A model generated the notes under the pieces. It was not told the DNA's origin, did not search any database, and saw nothing but the letters and a program-made list of their open reading frames with translations. DNA of 5,904 nt from an uncultured Alphaproteobacteria bacterium (GTDB taxonomy: Bacteria; Pseudomonadota; Alphaproteobacteria; Micavibrionales; Micavibrionaceae): NCBI GenBank assembly GCA_937124505.1, contig CAKZKV010000198.1, forward strand, positions 1 to 5,904, in the 5' to 3' direction. Position 1 is the stretch's first letter, and every line of letters begins with the position of its first letter. The position numbers and the translations under genes are program-made. Shown here piece by piece: positions 1 through 5,904 of this stretch.

Positions 1-2690
<2,690 letters not shown>

Positions 2691-2693
2691 TTA

Positions 2694-2700
2694 CTTTCCT
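2694..2700 (-). promoter_or_regulatory. ribosome binding site of rpoC
   Basis: On the minus strand AGGAAAG lies just upstream of the rpoC ATG, with nine bases between AGGA and the start codon. It supports the start at 2687 over the in-frame ATG four codons later. Confidence 0.8.
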
Positions 2701-2712
2701 AAAAAATTATCG

Positions 2713-2734
2713 GATGATCAGATTTCTGATTATC
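2713..2734 (-). repeat. small inverted repeat followed by a T-run in the rpoB-rpoC spacer
   Basis: ATCAG (2717-2721) and CTGAT (2726-2730) pair around a four-base loop. One unpaired position further out, GAT (2713-2715) and ATC (2732-2734) extend the stem to eight pairs with one mismatch, which is A/C in the minus-strand RNA. Six bases after the stem on the minus strand comes a run of six T (2706-2701). This resembles a weak intrinsic terminator or attenuator between the two genes, but the stem is AT-rich, the T-run is not adjacent, and rpoC needs read-through. It is more likely a minor processing or pausing element, or nothing. I see no separate rpoC promoter that I would defend. Confidence 0.35.
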
Positions 2735-2748
2735 GGAAAAGCGCATTA

Positions 2749-2780
2749 TGATCATCTGTTCATCCGCTTATCCGTTCATC
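2749..2780 (-). repeat. tandem pair of 16-base direct repeats just after the rpoB stop
   Basis: On the minus strand GATGAACGGATAAGCG (2780-2765) is followed immediately by GATGAACAGATGATCA (2764-2749). The two copies agree at 12 of the first 15 positions, including a perfect GATGAAC in each. They begin three bases after the rpoB stop codon. The pair probably arose by slippage or duplication in a non-coding spacer; a protein-binding role cannot be shown from one copy of the locus. Confidence 0.55.
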
Positions 2781-2783
2781 TAT

Positions 2784-5904
<3,121 letters not shown>

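Overview
The window is the junction of two core housekeeping genes on the minus strand. rpoB (RNA polymerase beta subunit, 3' three quarters) comes first in transcription order, and rpoC (beta' subunit, 5' ~60%) follows 96 bases downstream. The proteins are full-motif bacterial RNA polymerase subunits. Their details (RpoC opening [11 protein letters not shown], a proteobacterial-type beta insertion with coiled-coil character, moderate GC by eye near 50-55%) point to an alphaproteobacterium. I cannot place it more finely without a database.

Layout from right to left (5' to 3' of the transcript). Bases 5904-2784 hold 1039 codons of rpoB; its first ~340 codons lie outside the window. Bases 2783-2688 are a short AT-richer spacer with a tandem pair of 16-mers, a small inverted repeat followed by a T-run, and a good Shine-Dalgarno for rpoC. 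Bases 2687 to about 102 hold 862 recognisable codons of rpoC, through the catalytic NADFDGD loop, the bridge helix and the first cysteine of the second zinc site. Bases 1 to about 101 abruptly stop being rpoC. GC falls to 14% over the first 100 bases, RpoC homology ends just before the expected second zinc site and trigger loop, and the other strand instead reads as the start of a secreted or membrane protein with a classic signal peptide.

Beta and beta' together form the active-centre cleft of RNA polymerase, and their adjacency is the ordinary bacterial rpoBC arrangement. I see no new biological system here. The one real anomaly is the left edge, which most likely is an assembly chimera between an alphaproteobacterial rpoC and an AT-rich genome. 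The long plus-strand reading frames across the window are antisense shadows of rpoB and rpoC.
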